Below are positions 44,135-52,121 of a stretch of DNA of 64,000 nt, piece by piece. The notes under the pieces were generated by a model. It saw nothing but the letters and a program-made list of their open reading frames with translations, was not told the DNA's origin and did not search any database. How positions within the stretch are numbered: position 1 is the first letter of the stretch; every line of letters begins with the position of its first letter. Location: contig JAJEKV010000035.1 in NCBI GenBank assembly GCA_021234155.1, positions 1,300,001-1,364,000 of the forward strand, given 5' to 3'. Source of the DNA: Isoetes taiwanensis. Taxonomy: Eukaryota; Streptophyta; Lycopodiopsida; Isoetales; Isoetaceae. The translations under genes were made by a program, and so were the position numbers.

Positions 44135-46620
44135 TGTTGAGGGTATTCCTGGCAATCCCTCAACTGGAATGGTATAGGACCTCCAGGTTGCTTTAGGCAA
44201 CCACTCTATGCATAAAATTTGCAGAAACAACCTTCAAGGAATCTGTTAGAACCAGTTTCCCAAATTGGAAAAAAATGCACAGTGCTAACCTTTAGATTCT
44301 GAACAATATAAATTGAATTTTTTTCTGAAATCAATGCAATAGTATACTAGACAATTGATGTGACATATGTGCAAAATATATTCAGAAGTCAGATATCATT
44401 TGGTACTTTAAAATCACACAACTGACTGGGTCAAAATTTGGTCAATGCCCTCGGCAGAGAGCTTCTGTTTGCAGAATTCTCTAGGAATATCTTTTTTGAA
44501 TGAAACCACCTGGGAAGGTATTAAAGGGTCTAAAGGGTCACATGCAAACGCTAATACAGTCCAGAGATAAAGATATTTTGGAACTATGGGGTTTTATGAA
44601 CTGACAGACTGTGTTTTTTTGCCACAGAGAATGCTTTTTCAAATTTTATCGTTATTTAAATAGGAAATCTATGTAAAAGGAACATTGGAGATATCCTAAG
44701 TCAACCCTTGTTATTTATACCACTAGAGCTTCAGGAGTTCAACTATAGAGCATACAAGGGTGCAGTTAAAGTGATGAGAAACGGAATGGTATTATGATGA
44801 GCAGAGTTTCTTCTTTATTAACCATAGAACAGTATTGACTGATATATATACTAGTTGAAGGAAACAAAATAAGCTATTTTTTGAATTTTCTTTAGTCTTT
44901 ATGCAATATAGAAGCGATTTCAGAGCTATTTTTTGGAATTTCAACAATTTCAAAGGGAGAGATATTACCAAATTGGATTTTCATTCACTTGATATATCAA
45001 ATCTGAGGAATCACATCATTTTCGATGCCCACAGTTAATGAGCAAAGCATATTTCCGAAAAAACGGACAGATTTATGGTCAGCTTTACTGATCAACGATC
45101 AATTTGACCAGCAAGGAGGGTCGAATCCAGCGGCGAGGAGATCACTTTTGCATGTACTTCACACCGTAGTCTTCAATTTAGCGTGAAAAGCCCCTAACTT
45201 TTCGCGATAGAGATTTGCCCTCTTTAAAAGGCCCCCACATTACATTTGCAATTCTTGAATCTACTACGATCCTTTGTCTTTTAGCTTCTATTTGGTTTTC
45301 TTGATGTTGCAGAGGTGGATTCGGAAGGTAATGATGTGAATTTGTGGTCGGATCTGACCAAAAAATTTCGTTTCTTGGTTGGCAAAAATTTAGGGTTCTT
45401 TTTCTTCAAGCGGATATATCCCACAGGCCAAGAGCAAAAAGTTAAACAAGGATATAAATAGACTTCTCAAGCCGTTTTAACTAATTGCGTGGTCTCCTCC
45501 CACGCCAGCGTCGGCTCGTGTTTCGACCTGGCACGCCAGGGGGGACGCCACTTGGCGGGAAATGAGAGGGTATATGGATGGGGGGGGTAGATGTAGGTAG
45601 GTTTTGCCATTTTTTCCAAAGAAGGCACGTTTCCCAAGAAGTAGCTTAAGGAGGTCAAAACAAAATCAATTTGAAAATCTTTTTTGTGCCGGTGGCATAT
45701 TTTCACAAGGGCTACCAGGTGGTTTTGTCAAAAGATGATTTGGAGCACTTTGATTTTTTGTCAAAAGAGTGAAGGGGGTGACTAGGCATAAATTTTGGTG
45801 AGGTGGCAAATGTACTGCTGATGTGGTACCATTGGATGACAAAAAAACTTTTCCCTAGTCAAAAATGTTTTAATGAGGTGGATATGGAATGAAAATGATG
45901 TGGGTTGACACGTGTGTAATGAATAGTGATGTGGACTTGTGAGTGATGATGTGGGCATAAAAAAATTCCTTTTGCCAACTAGACATAGGTGACAACCTTT
46001 CCTCAACCTAGTGATCATTTTAACCCTAGGTTTTTTGAAGTGAGAGAAAGTAGGGTAAAGCCTCAACTTTTTTAGTTTCTTTTGGTAAACTTATGAATGT
46101 ATGGATGGATCATGAGTGTGTGGGTCATTTTGACTAGGGAAAAGTGATTTGAACAATCCCAAGGTATGGTATGATGAAATATAGGTGTATGGGAAATGAT
46201 AGTATGAAGTGTAGAGATGACAAGAGATAGGAAGGTGGAATATGAGTCAAATGGCTATTAAAATGGGAAATTGGCTAGGCAAAACTCTTACAACATCAAG
46301 AATCCAAACTTCAAATGCTCAAATCATGAAATAGACTTCATACCATGCTCATGCCTCGCAATTCTTCAACAAGTGACTTCAAATCTTGTAGGAGTGATCT
46401 CTAGTACTTTGGATGATAATCAAAAACCTTGTCCATCCTCCAATTTTGAGATAACCAAGTGAATGTCCTTCTTTGGTTCTTCTAAACATTTGTTCCTTTT
46501 GCTGTTTGACTGAGTCTTCAAGTGCTTCTGAAAGCCAATGGTCTTCATATTTCCTCATGCAATCAATGAGCCAAATGTCAGATATGTCTAGGCTCTTCTA
46601 TGCTGCCATGAGTGGCAGCA
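44135..46620 (-). repeat. LTR (right copy, 5' LTR of the minus-strand element)
   Basis: 2,486 bp, TGTTGAGGG... to ...GTGGCAGCA. Followed at once by AATAT. Confidence 0.9.
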
Positions 46621-46625
46621 AATAT
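46621..46625. other. Target-site duplication AATAT (right)
   Basis: Second AATAT copy; beyond it exon 2 of the interrupted gene resumes. Confidence 0.9.
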
Positions 46626-47270
46626 TGAGCCAGCCGCTCCATCTTTTGGGCCCCTCTCTGAGATTTTCTTATCTGGTCATCTGGATCCAAGTATTGGGAA
46701 TCGACCATTTCATCCTCTTCATCAGCATCTGAATCCTCTCATGTACTATCTGCTTCCCGACTTGCAGTCCCTTCTGGAGATTTCTCTTTCTAAATTACAT
46801 CCTTAGTAACTGTAGAGTGCTTTAAAGTTTTTAGCACGTTGGACGTGAAGTTCCCAGTTCTTAAAAGCTTCTCTCTCACCCTGGAAACCTCCATTCCGAG
46901 TTCCCTAGATGTCAGGGTTCCGGCCTCCTTCATTCCTTCTAAATCCTTCCAGTCAAGGTTCTGATAATTTAAAGGCGCCGGCCTTTTGTCGATCCCCTTG
47001 GCCTTGCTCATTGAAGTTGAAGAATAATTGGAGATAGATAACTTCTTGGTGTGATAGAATTTACCCTTCAGGCAATCTTCCACATACAATGTAAGATGTT
47101 TGGAATCTGGCGCATAAACGGAGAGGACCACACCGACCTTCTTGTATTTGTCGCCGGAACTCTTCTTATCCCTTTTCCAAAGGAACAGATCTTTCTCCTT
47201 CCCACAGGTTGTGACTTCGACATACCACCAGCAATCTGCGGGTGTTTCAAGTAGCTCTGTCTCCAATCCG
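46626..47270 (-). pseudogene. Exon 2, 5' part of the DGQHS/HAD gene
   Basis: Acceptor TTTGTCTCGCAG at 47,271. The clean 163-codon frame includes TPADCWWYVEVTTCGKEKD, KKVGVVLSVYAPDSKHLTL, LNYQNLDWKDLEGMKEAG and ends KDVI-TAG. The same frame continues past the TAG with KEKSPEGTASREADST, a TGA, then EDSDADEEDEMVDSQYLDPD and QRGAQKMERLAQY up to the insertion. TAG from CAG would restore a Gln. The first region looks like a compact beta-rich domain; the rest is acidic linker. The frame does not match exon 1 by one base. Confidence 0.6.
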
Positions 47271-47331
47271 CTGCGAGACAAAAAGATGAATCAGAAAAGG
47301 TGGATGAATCGAATAAAAATTGAGAGCTCAC

Positions 47332-47413
47332 CTGGAGTCCCTGTCTTTCTTTTCTTGGTTCTGCTAGAACCCGCATCTGCTCCGGCGGCCCGCTTCTTCG
47401 ATGGAGTCATCAT
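47332..47413 (-). CDS. Exon 1 of the DGQHS/HAD gene
   Basis: Starts with two adjacent ATG codons and reads MMTPSKKRAAGADAGSSR, then TKKRKTGTP before the donor CCAG-GTGAGC. KKR and TKKRK form a bipartite-like nuclear localisation signal. The short first exon with a canonical donor supports the start. Confidence 0.55.
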
Positions 47414-47793
47414 CTCAGTATGCCCCCGCATCCTCTTGCTGCTCGAATTCCCTTGTAAACTGAGTCTTTCGGCCCTTTGATATTTTGGGACTGCACGTAA
47501 AAAAGGTCCGGCGTGTTATTAAATTTGAAATTAAGGACATATAATCATTCAAGACAAAAAAGCGGGCTAAGGGTGCAGCACGGCCAACTTTAGCCCGCCC
47601 AAACACCAATTCGAAATTGATTCATTTACAGGGACTGTGTATCGAGCGCAGTGGAGATTTTCGGGCGCATAGTTTTACTGGGGCTTAGCAGCCGGAGGCG
47701 GAGGCATTCCCAGATATGGCACCAGGACGCTGTAAGCTCCTAACAGCGATTTAATCTGTGTCTAGTTCTAACTGCGTGTCTTCTTGAAACTAG
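47414..47793. other. Putative divergent promoter region
   Basis: It lies between exon 1 (minus) and a plus-strand exon. It contains an inverted repeat, GCGGGCTAA ... TTAGCCCGC with a 19-base loop, at 47,561-47,600. No TATA box could be assigned with confidence. Confidence 0.35.
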
Positions 47794-48017
47794 TTGATTT
47801 GATCGATGTGCATGGGACGAAGGTTGCAACCAGAGATGAGCTGCAGGACATGGGCACTCTTCACTGCAGCGCCATGGAGAAGGGATACACGAGAATAGCT
47901 TTGAGACAAGTTTTTGATGTAGATGCCTTGTTGATGAGGCCAACAGAAGAAGTGAAGACTCTCGGTGAGGCTGCGGGATCTGTGATACAATGGCCCAAGG
48001 AGTTCTTGCGAGAAGAG
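47794..48017 (+). CDS. Exon of a plant transposon-associated protein (DUF8039-like, IxWP motif)
   Basis: Bounded by an acceptor TTGAAACTAG and a donor GAAGAG-GTGAGT. It reads VDLIDVHGTKVATRDELQD, GYTRIALRQVFDVDALLMR, then TLGEAAGSVIQWPKEFL. The pattern V.(S/T).... then V.V..V...D..L..P and TLGEA.G..I.WP is typical of a domain common in plant transposon and Ulp1-linked ORFs (annotated DUF8039 or similar). The following intron (48,018 on) contains four copies of the same palindrome found in the introns of the opposite gene. No other exon of this gene was identified. Confidence 0.5.
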
Positions 48018-48279
48018 GTGAGTTTCAGAGATGCTTGTTTCATTATTTTATTAGAATGCTTGTTAGGCATGTTAGACCGGAATACAACATGGAACTGCTC
48101 GAGAGCACGATTGATTGGTTGTTTCCTTGTTGAGCATATTTCAGTGTCAAGACACTCTCTGGGTTGAGAGATGCTGAGCAAGGGAGCAACCGATTGGACT
48201 AACTCACGAACAGCCCCATTTCCTGGGATTAAAAACAGGAGAATGCACTAGACCTTGGGCGGTGTCGAGACTCACGGGC

Positions 48280-48898
48280 CTTCTCGACTCGCGTGTCGAG
48301 AAAGCCCCCAGCACTCCTTAGGGATGCAGTTCAAATGCATTCTCCTGTGGTTAGTCGCAGAGGCCTCCACCCAGTCCGAGCCCCTCCCCTTCGCAATATT
48401 CGAGAAAGATGGTTCGAAGGAGAGTGGCTCAGGGTAGATGCACCTGCGACTCAAAACAGAAGAATGCACTCGAGATTGGGCGGGTCAAGGGCGGATGTGG
48501 CCTGTAAGGTCCTGGCATTGCTGTGTGTGAGACTAGCGGGTCTTCTCGACTCACGAGTCGAGAAAACAGCCAGCGCGCCTTAAGGATTCTGGCTTTAAGG
48601 ATGCATTCTCCTATGGTTAGTCGCAGAGGCCTCCACCCAGTCCGAGCCCCTCCCCTTCTCAATGTTCGAGGGAGATGGTTCGAAGGAGAGTGGCTCTGAC
48701 TGGGTCGAGGACCTGCAACTCAAAACAGAAGAATGCACTCGCGAGTAGAGAAAAAAACGTGTTGGCTTGCTGTGTGCATTCTCGACTCAGAGTCGAGAAT
48801 GCATACAAAGGCGGTAACTAACTATGGCATTATCGAGTCTTGAGTAGAGAAAAAATGTGTTGGCTGGCTGAGGCATTCTCGACTCGCGAGTCGAGAAT
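48280..48898. repeat. Palindrome cluster (four copies) within a 266 bp tandem duplication
   Basis: Palindromes at 48,280, 48,542, 48,777 and 48,873, with a partial copy near 48,738. Outer arms differ but stay paired: GGGC...GCCC at the first, GCATTCTC...GAGAATGC at the third, ATTC...GAAT at the fourth. The block from 48,337 (gcattctcctgtggttagtc) repeats at 48,603 with period 266 and includes 'cctccacccagtccgagccc'. Confidence 0.85.
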
Positions 48899-48943
48899 AC
48901 AGGGTGTAGTCTGCATCTTTCCTGCAAGGGAGGATGTTCCTGC

Positions 48944-49047
48944 AAGGGAGAACATTTTTAACACCTGATTCGATCCTTCAGGTTTAGTAACTTAAAGCAA
49001 ATGCTTTAAGTTACTAAACCTGAAGGATCGATGTTAAAAATGTTCTG
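48944..49047. repeat. About 100 bp near-perfect palindrome
   Basis: The central arms are perfect over 29 bp (48,971-48,999 and 49,002-49,030), around AA: left arm starts CGATCCTTCAGG, right arm ends CCTGAAGGATCG. Outer arms GAACATTTTTAACA and TGTTAAAAATGTTC pair too, after an extra bulge (CCTGATT side). The loop is only two bases. Confidence 0.9.
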
Positions 49048-49152
49048 TGCAATGAAACATTCATAGTTCTTTCTTTTGTTATGGAATTTCTGCTATGAAA
49101 CATTCATAGTTATGTTCTTTTGTTAGTCCTATCACCTGTCTCTGGATGATTC

Positions 49153-49839
49153 CTAATTCGGTTGCTTGCCCCTAGTCTTACTTATGCCTGTACAAGGTAT
49201 CCAATTAAACAATACAAACAAAGAGGAAGAAAACAAAACAAAAGCAGAAAACATATATAGAGTAGAACATGAAACAGTGAAAAAATGTGAAAAAGAGGGA
49301 AATAGTGAAAAAAACAGAGAACATAAAGAAAGAAGGTACCTGGTAGATTTGCTGGATGAAGAGGCAGCTTCCATGTTTGATTCCTTTTTCACACAGGCGC
49401 TTGCAAAGCGAGAATAGAGATTTGTCGTGCTGGAAATTGTATCAGGAAATAGTAAGTCCTCAAGTAAGAATATAGTAAAGGATATGGAAATAACAAGAAC
49501 AGCTGCAAAAAATAGAGCTAAAAACTTACAGAAAAGGAACCCCACTTTCTTCTTAGGCAATATCGGCCGCTCGATCACTCTAACTGCGTGAAAACCTGAG
49601 CGTTGGATGCGTCGCGATCGGTCGACCACACTGCTGTCATAAGATCGAGTCAGAATTGCACTGCATGCGTCGATCGCCAGGCAGGAACCGGTTGTGCGAA
49701 GAGAAAACAGGAAGCAGAGAAAATAGGGGAGTATGAATCGGTCGGGGAGGAAGAGGAAGAGAGTGCAGTTATGTCTGGCTGCACCCTCAAACCTTGTAAA
49801 AGTGCAATAATTAATCTCTCTCATATGTGGGCCAACCAT
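49153..49839 (-). CDS. Possible membrane-protein gene, 5' exons (low confidence)
   Basis: The long minus frame (open from 49,914) carries RRIQRSGFHAVRVIERPIL, KKKVGFLF and a hydrophobic stretch LALFFAAVLVISISFTIFLL, then SSTTNLYSRFASACVKKES and EAASSSSKSTR before a donor CCAG-GTACC at about 49,340. A GTAAGTTTTTA donor and a TTTTTTGCAG acceptor fall inside the frame, so the hydrophobic segment may be partly intron. The first 25 codons overlap a G-box cluster and are probably promoter, hence a start at 49,839 or 49,824. I do not recognise the family. It could be a type II membrane protein or a chance frame. Confidence 0.3.
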   Translation of the reverse strand: MVGPHMREINYCTFTRFEGAARHNCTLFLFLPDRFILPYFLCFLFSLRTTGSCLAIDACSAILTRSYDSSVVDRSRRIQRSGFHAVRVIERPILPKKKVGFLFCKFLALFFAAVLVISISFTIFLLEDLLFPDTISSTTNLYSRFASACVKKESNMEAASSSSKSTRYLLSLCSLFFSLFPSFSHFFTVSCSTLYMFSAFVLFSSSLFVLFNWIPCTGISKTRGKQPN

Positions 49840-49842
49840 ACG

Positions 49843-49906
49843 TGACGTGGCAGTGCGGATTGCTGACGTGGCCACGTCAACAGTTGCTGACGAAGCGCCA
49901 CGTGGC
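49843..49906. promoter_or_regulatory. Cluster of ACGT-core (G-box/C-box, bZIP-type) elements
   Basis: TGACGTGGCA (49,843), the perfect 16 bp palindrome TGACGTGGCCACGTCA (49,864-49,879) and the perfect palindrome GCCACGTGGC (49,897-49,906) lie within 64 bp. Such sites bind bZIP factors (ABA/light or stress responses; established knowledge). They would lie upstream of the minus-strand gene candidate at 49.15-49.84 kb. Confidence 0.6.
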
Positions 49907-49929
49907 CATGGCAAAATATTGAATGTTAA

Positions 49930-50110
49930 AATGATTTATATAATGGTTATATTTAATATGGTTTTAATGGTTAATGTTTTATATGGTTAATGGTTTTAAT
50001 GGTTATATATGGTTTTAATGGTTATATGGTTAATGTTTTATATGGTTATAATGGTTTTAATGGTTAATATGGTTGTATGGTTTTATATGGTTTATATGGT
50101 CATATTTGTA
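49930..50110. repeat. (ATGGTT)-type degenerate microsatellite
   Basis: Words ATGGTTAT, ATGGTTTT and ATGGTTAA repeat irregularly over 180 bp. Confidence 0.8.
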
Positions 50111-50149
50111 GTGTTCATGGCTATATAGTTTTAATGTGTGCTCTTTCAT

Positions 50150-52121
50150 TCAGGGAGCATGTGAGATGAGCAAAATGGAGCCAAGGAAGCCCAGCACAGG
50201 ACATTGCCCTAGGCTCCAATGGAGGAAGATGGCCTGCTTATTGTGGAAGATGATCATCTTGGGGTTGGCATTGGGAAGCTTCTTATCCAAGTTGATACAA
50301 TCATGTCCCAGGGAAGCTCTAGTGATTGCATTGTGTGCTCTGGGTTGTTGGAGTCCCAAATTCAGTTAAGATGGCCAATTAGATATATATATATATTTTT
50401 TTGAGGAAACGGCAGAGATTGTATTACTGTATAGGAAAATTACATGATCATACAAAAAATCCCGAGTAGGAACTCCTACTCCTGGGAAAAAGTAGATAGC
50501 TATTCGCTATCATAGACCCTTCATGAAGGGCACTAAACAAAATTCAAAATAGAAACCACTTTAAAGCTTAAAGTTCAGAAGCATAACTAATTAAAACAGA
50601 GACTACTGTTCCATAGACTATTCACAGTATATCCGGCACTGCCTCCAGTGAGATAATTGCAAAGGCCTCATCTGTGTAGATGAACATCATGTCGTCTAGC
50701 TCATTTGGCCCATAACCAGTGGAGTCCAGCAAGTGCATAATCCAGGAATCACGGGCATCTTCATGGATTTTCTTTTTGGCCATTAGATATATTACACACG
50801 AGAACGGTGAGAACCTTGAAGGCCCTACTGAACTACATACCCCAAGACCCACCCCAGGCCATGTGGAAGATTTGGTGGTGGATGAGCATCCTTTGATCAC
50901 AAGGAAGAGGCACTATATTTTTCATAAAAGGCAGCCAAGAGTGCCCAAGAGGGCTAGAAGTGACAAATATTTAGAAAGGATGGAACGTATGGCCCCAACC
51001 AAAGAAAACTTGGAGGCAATTAGGGGACAAGAGTGTTGCAACCTAGATTGCACAGTCTAGTACAGTGTGGATGACCTCGTGTAGATAAGGTCCCAATACA
51101 TTGGACAACTTCAGAAAGATAGGATTAATTTCATCTACTCCCTAGTTATGATGAAAACATAGGAAGGTTACTATATCAATTGAGGGGTCTAAAGGTATGT
51201 ATGAGAGCATTGAGATGGATTCTTGGCGTGAGCAAGTCTTCATTTTACAGGTACTAGGAGCAGGTCAAAAAAGGGCACAGGTTGTTCCAACATGGCAATG
51301 CACTGACTTTGAAACCTAGAGCAAACACTTTGAGGGCCATTGCAGTCTTCGAGAGCTTTGTGAGATACATGTCTCAATCTATGCCCCACAAGTCGAAGGT
51401 GAACGAGCACGGTGTCCGAGTGGTCCAAAGGGTGTTGCCACAACATTACATCTAAAAAGAGTGCCTTAAAGAGGTCAACTCCATCCTAGAAACTACTGGA
51501 GGTCGGCCTCTTTCTCAATAACATTTCAGCAAGTTATGGAGCACTCACTTCTCAGACGTGAGTGTCCAGCAACACATGCCATTCTCAAAGTGCAACACTT
51601 GCATTCAACTCAAGGATACACTTGCATCAACTGCAATAGAGAAAGAAAGAATGGCAATCAGGGAGCAATTTGCAGATCACCAAAGGGACCAAATATCATG
51701 TAGACAGTTGTATTGGCAGTGGAGAACATTTTCCCAGATGCAGCCTGACAGATTTTTGTGTATAATTCATGATAAGATGGACCAACACAAGACTTTCTTG
51801 CCAAAGCTAGATCCTTTGCCCAAGTGTTGTCAAAACGCTTTTCAGATGAAAGTAAGTCTGGCGGGTGTCTTAACACATGGGCATGGAACTGGAACCTATG
51901 GTCATTTTGTGCTTGATCTATGGAGGGATGATCGAAACTTCCATGTGAGCTCTATTTTCAAGTGCTTGAGAACACTAGAGAAAGGATCGATAGAAGAAAG
52001 GAGGTATTCTCCATCAGCCCCCATTTTTGAGGCTTTGATGGATGATCAACCGCTTTGTTACCAAAGGCAGATAAAAGAGCTCACATCCAAGGTGTCCAAA
52101 GAATCAAGGAGGACTTGGGAT
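50150..52121 (+). pseudogene. Transposase-like ORF (DUF7869-type), broken and truncated
   Basis: Pieces: EEDGLLIVEDDHLGVGIGKL, then (after a retroposed insert) EDLVVDEHPLITRKRHYIF, RQPRVPKRARSDKYLERM, QECCNLDC and, in the largest frame (51,558 on), FSKCNTCIQLKDTLAS, IREQFADHQRDQISCRQL, RFLCIIHDKMDQHKTFLP, LAGVLTHGHGTGTYGHF and DLWRDDRNFHVSSIFKCL. The CxxC in KCNTC followed by a DKMDQ block and a G.G..GH.. block is the pattern of large plant and animal transposon ORFs annotated DUF7869 or transposase-related. Stops and shifts lie between 51,060 and 51,550. The frame is cut at 52,121 by the LTR of the next element. The family is from memory of motif pattern. Confidence 0.5.
50389..50777 (-). 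mobile_element. Small retroposed insert with target-site duplication and poly(A)
   Basis: Flanked by GGCCAATTAGATATAT (50,373) and GGCCATTAGATATAT (50,778). On the minus strand it begins mid-frame with KKKIHEDARDSWIMHLLD, GPNELDDMMFIYTDEAFAI and a stop at 50,622, then a 3'-UTR-like stretch and AAAAAAAT at the end. The 5' truncation, poly(A) and about 15 bp duplication are the marks of L1-type retroposition of an mRNA. The source gene is not recognised. Confidence 0.65.

Larger units (their letters stand above)
35313..46620 (-). mobile_element. Ty3/gypsy-type LTR retrotransposon inserted in exon 2 of the DGQHS/HAD gene
   Basis: 11,308 bp with 2.48 kb LTRs (35,313-37,793 and 44,135-46,620), plus-strand ends TG...CA, and a 5 bp duplication AATAT. 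Coding order on the minus strand: gag with zinc knuckle, protease, an RNase H domain, RT, a second RNase H remnant, integrase. That order makes it Ty3/gypsy, with the unusual RNase H before RT. Coding regions are full of stops and shifts. Many coincide with expected CAG/CTG sites. The primer-binding site next to 44,134 does not match a tRNA end I recognise. The LTRs differ mainly at CAG/CTG positions, so their age cannot be read simply from divergence. Confidence 0.9.
30868..47413 (-). pseudogene. Multi-exon gene with DGQHS (ParB-like) and HAD/FCP1-like regions, split by an LTR retrotransposon
   Basis: Six minus-strand blocks read as one gene: exon 1 (47,332-47,413), exon 2 (46,626-47,270 plus 34,872-35,312, separated by the retrotransposon), exon 3 (33,351-34,238), exon 4 (32,675-33,272), exon 5 (about 31,685-32,544) and exon 6 (30,868-31,167). 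The exon 2/exon 3 junction (ATAAG-GTAAAT to AATTGCAG) keeps phase exactly. Removing the retrotransposon and one AATAT copy keeps exon 2 in frame across the insertion. Introns carry the palindromic repeats. Breaks: the insertion; TAG in exon 2 and exon 5 where CAG would restore a Gln; TGA at two other points; a few one-base shifts. Some of these are probably sequence errors. Predicted product: nuclear (basic N-terminus), domain order unlike any protein I can name. The exon model is inference. Confidence 0.6.

Noticed and set aside
49166-49417. 83-codon plus-strand Lys/Glu-rich frame
   Set aside because: Complement of the hydrophobic minus-strand candidate; composition effect without a supporting context.
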